The notes under the pieces: generated by a model
What the model saw: the letters and a program-made list of their open reading frames with translations, nothing else
Told to the model about the DNA's origin: nothing
Database searches by the model: none
In this document: piece after piece, positions 6,097 to 6,876 of the stretch
Position numbering within the stretch: the stretch's first letter is position 1
Layout: every line of letters starts with the position of its first letter
Position numbers and translations under genes: made by a program
NCBI GenBank assembly: GCA_003497555.1
Contig: DNNS01000388.1
Coordinates: 1 to 6,876 of the forward strand
Direction: 5' to 3'
From: Spirochaetia bacterium
GTDB lineage: Bacteria; Spirochaetota; UBA12135
DNA length: 6,876 nt

Positions 6097-6702
6097 ATGA
6101 ATGTATTTACCGCTGCCATCAGCCGATTTTATCCTGATGCCGTTTATCAGGCCATACGCAGCAAATGTATCGGTATTGCCGGCGCCGGCGGTCTCGGTTC
6201 CAATATTGCCTTTTGTCTGGTGCGAAGCGGATTTGAGCATTTTATCATTGCGGATTCAGACTGTGTACAGGCCTCCAATCTTAACCGGCAGCAGTTTTTT
6301 ATGGAAGATATCGGCCTGCCCAAGGTCCAGGCGCTGGCCGGGCATCTTTTACGCATTAATCCGGCTGTGCGCATTATCAGGCATGAAATCAGTCTTGATG
6401 AAAAAAATTCCTCTGAAATCTTCGGTCCCTGTGATATTATTTTTGAAGCCTTTGACCGGGCAGCAGCCAAAAAAATGATGTATGAAACATTTGCCGGTTC
6501 CGGTAAATTGTGTATTTTTGCCAGCGGCATCTGCGGCCTTAGACCCGGCGGTCTGGAAATAAAAAACATCAGAGATAATATTTATTTGGCCGGAGACGGT
6601 AAAAGCTCTTTGGAAGCGGGAATGCTTCCATATGCGCCGAGAGTAACAGCCTGCGCCGCGCTGATGGCCGGCATTGCGCTTGAAAAAACAGCTGAACAAT
6701 AA
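6097..6702 (+). CDS. ThiF-family sulfur-carrier adenylyltransferase, short form (probable HcyF-type)
   Basis: This E1-like enzyme is predicted to use ATP to adenylate the C-terminal glycine of the ThiS-like carrier encoded just before it. At 201 residues it matches the short 'ThiF family 2' rather than the ~250-residue E. coli ThiF. Visible motifs are the nucleotide-binding loop GAGGLGSN (29-36), ADSDCV with D53 and D55, SNLNRQ with N63/R64/Q65, K76 in LPKVQA, and FEAFDRA (116-122). The two CxxC zinc pairs of E. coli ThiF and MoeB are absent. Single cysteines such as C146 and C186 could take part in sulfur transfer, but this is not shown. The start codon follows the carrier's stop with no gap (TGAATG), and the purine-rich glycine codons before it serve as the likely ribosome site. 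The last gene of the operon. Another ATG at 6093 is out of frame. Confidence 0.9.
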   Translation: MNVFTAAISRFYPDAVYQAIRSKCIGIAGAGGLGSNIAFCLVRSGFEHFIIADSDCVQASNLNRQQFFMEDIGLPKVQALAGHLLRINPAVRIIRHEISLDEKNSSEIFGPCDIIFEAFDRAAAKKMMYETFAGSGKLCIFASGICGLRPGGLEIKNIRDNIYLAGDGKSSLEAGMLPYAPRVTACAALMAGIALEKTAEQ

Positions 6703-6876
6703 TCAGAAAATGAAATCTTTTTGTACCGCAAAGCTGCAACGGGTATGATTTTTTTTCTTGGGTATGCCTCTTTAGTCCGCAGAAAATGCTTGACAACATG
6801 GGGCATACTCTTTTTTCTCCCACTGTGCAAATTTATTTCTATTAGAAAGAAAAGCCCGCCCCTGTGTACTAAATTT
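6703..6876. other. Non-coding end of the window after the metY operon
   Basis: No credible coding frame is present here. The region holds a T-run at 6749-6756, preceded by a weak short hairpin (arms near 6724-6728 and 6740-6745), and then the stronger terminator-like hairpin described separately. A TTGACA lies at 6790-6795 within that hairpin's loop, but no matching -10 box follows at 16-18 bp. Nothing recognisable is seen in the last 60 bases. Confidence 0.5.
6760..6816 (+). terminator. Probable intrinsic terminator of the metY-thiS-thiF operon
   Basis: GGGTATGCCTC (6760-6770) pairs with GGGGCATACTC (6800-6810) in an 11-bp stem that includes two G-T pairs, and TTTTTT (6811-6816) follows at once. 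The 29-nt loop is longer than usual, which lowers confidence. Its position ~58 nt after the thiF-type stop suits the end of the operon. Confidence 0.55.

Noticed and set aside
6790..6795. TTGACA as the -35 box of a promoter leaving the window to the right
   Set aside because: No TATAAT-like hexamer lies 16-18 bp downstream, and the motif sits in the loop of the terminator hairpin.

Overview
The window holds two divergent transcription units that read away from a shared 154-bp intergenic region (4463-4616). By eye the base composition is about mid-40s percent GC, with AT-rich intergenic DNA and clear TTGACA/TATAAT-type promoters. A cytoplasmic GntR regulator fused to a solute-binding-protein domain, beside a YesU-like (DUF1961) protein, fits a polysaccharide-using anaerobe. 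Lentisphaerota (Victivallis relatives) is my best guess, with Spirochaetota or Bacillota less likely. The taxonomy is inference and is not shown directly by the sequence.

Left, minus strand (4462 to 78): a three-gene operon encodes (1) an M14-fold succinylglutamate desuccinylase/aspartoacylase-type zinc hydrolase, (2) a GntR winged-helix regulator with a C-terminal sugar-binding-protein-like sensor domain, and (3) a 623-residue protein of unknown function with a C-terminal DUF1961/YesU-like domain. The operon has a full consensus promoter (TTGACA, 17 bp, TATAAT). A perfect 16-bp palindrome plus a third half-site lies just after the -10 box, where a repressor would block initiation. The encoded GntR-type protein is the obvious candidate, so the operon is probably autoregulated by a small ligand.

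Right, plus strand (4617 to 6702): metY, a thiS-type sulfur carrier and a short thiF-type adenylyltransferase are packed with a 1-bp and a 0-bp gap, and a probable terminator follows. No other thiamine gene is visible. This arrangement matches the protein-thiocarboxylate route to homocysteine described for Wolinella succinogenes (HcyS/HcyF/MetY). In that route the ThiF-like enzyme activates the C-terminal glycine of the carrier, the carrier becomes a thiocarboxylate, and MetY uses that sulfur with O-acetylhomoserine to make homocysteine. A thiamine role for the carrier pair cannot be excluded from sequence alone.

The remaining DNA is short. Positions 1-77 and 6703-6876 are flanks: I see no convincing gene in the first, and only a likely terminator in the second. 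I found no tRNA, rRNA, CRISPR array, insertion sequence or attachment site.
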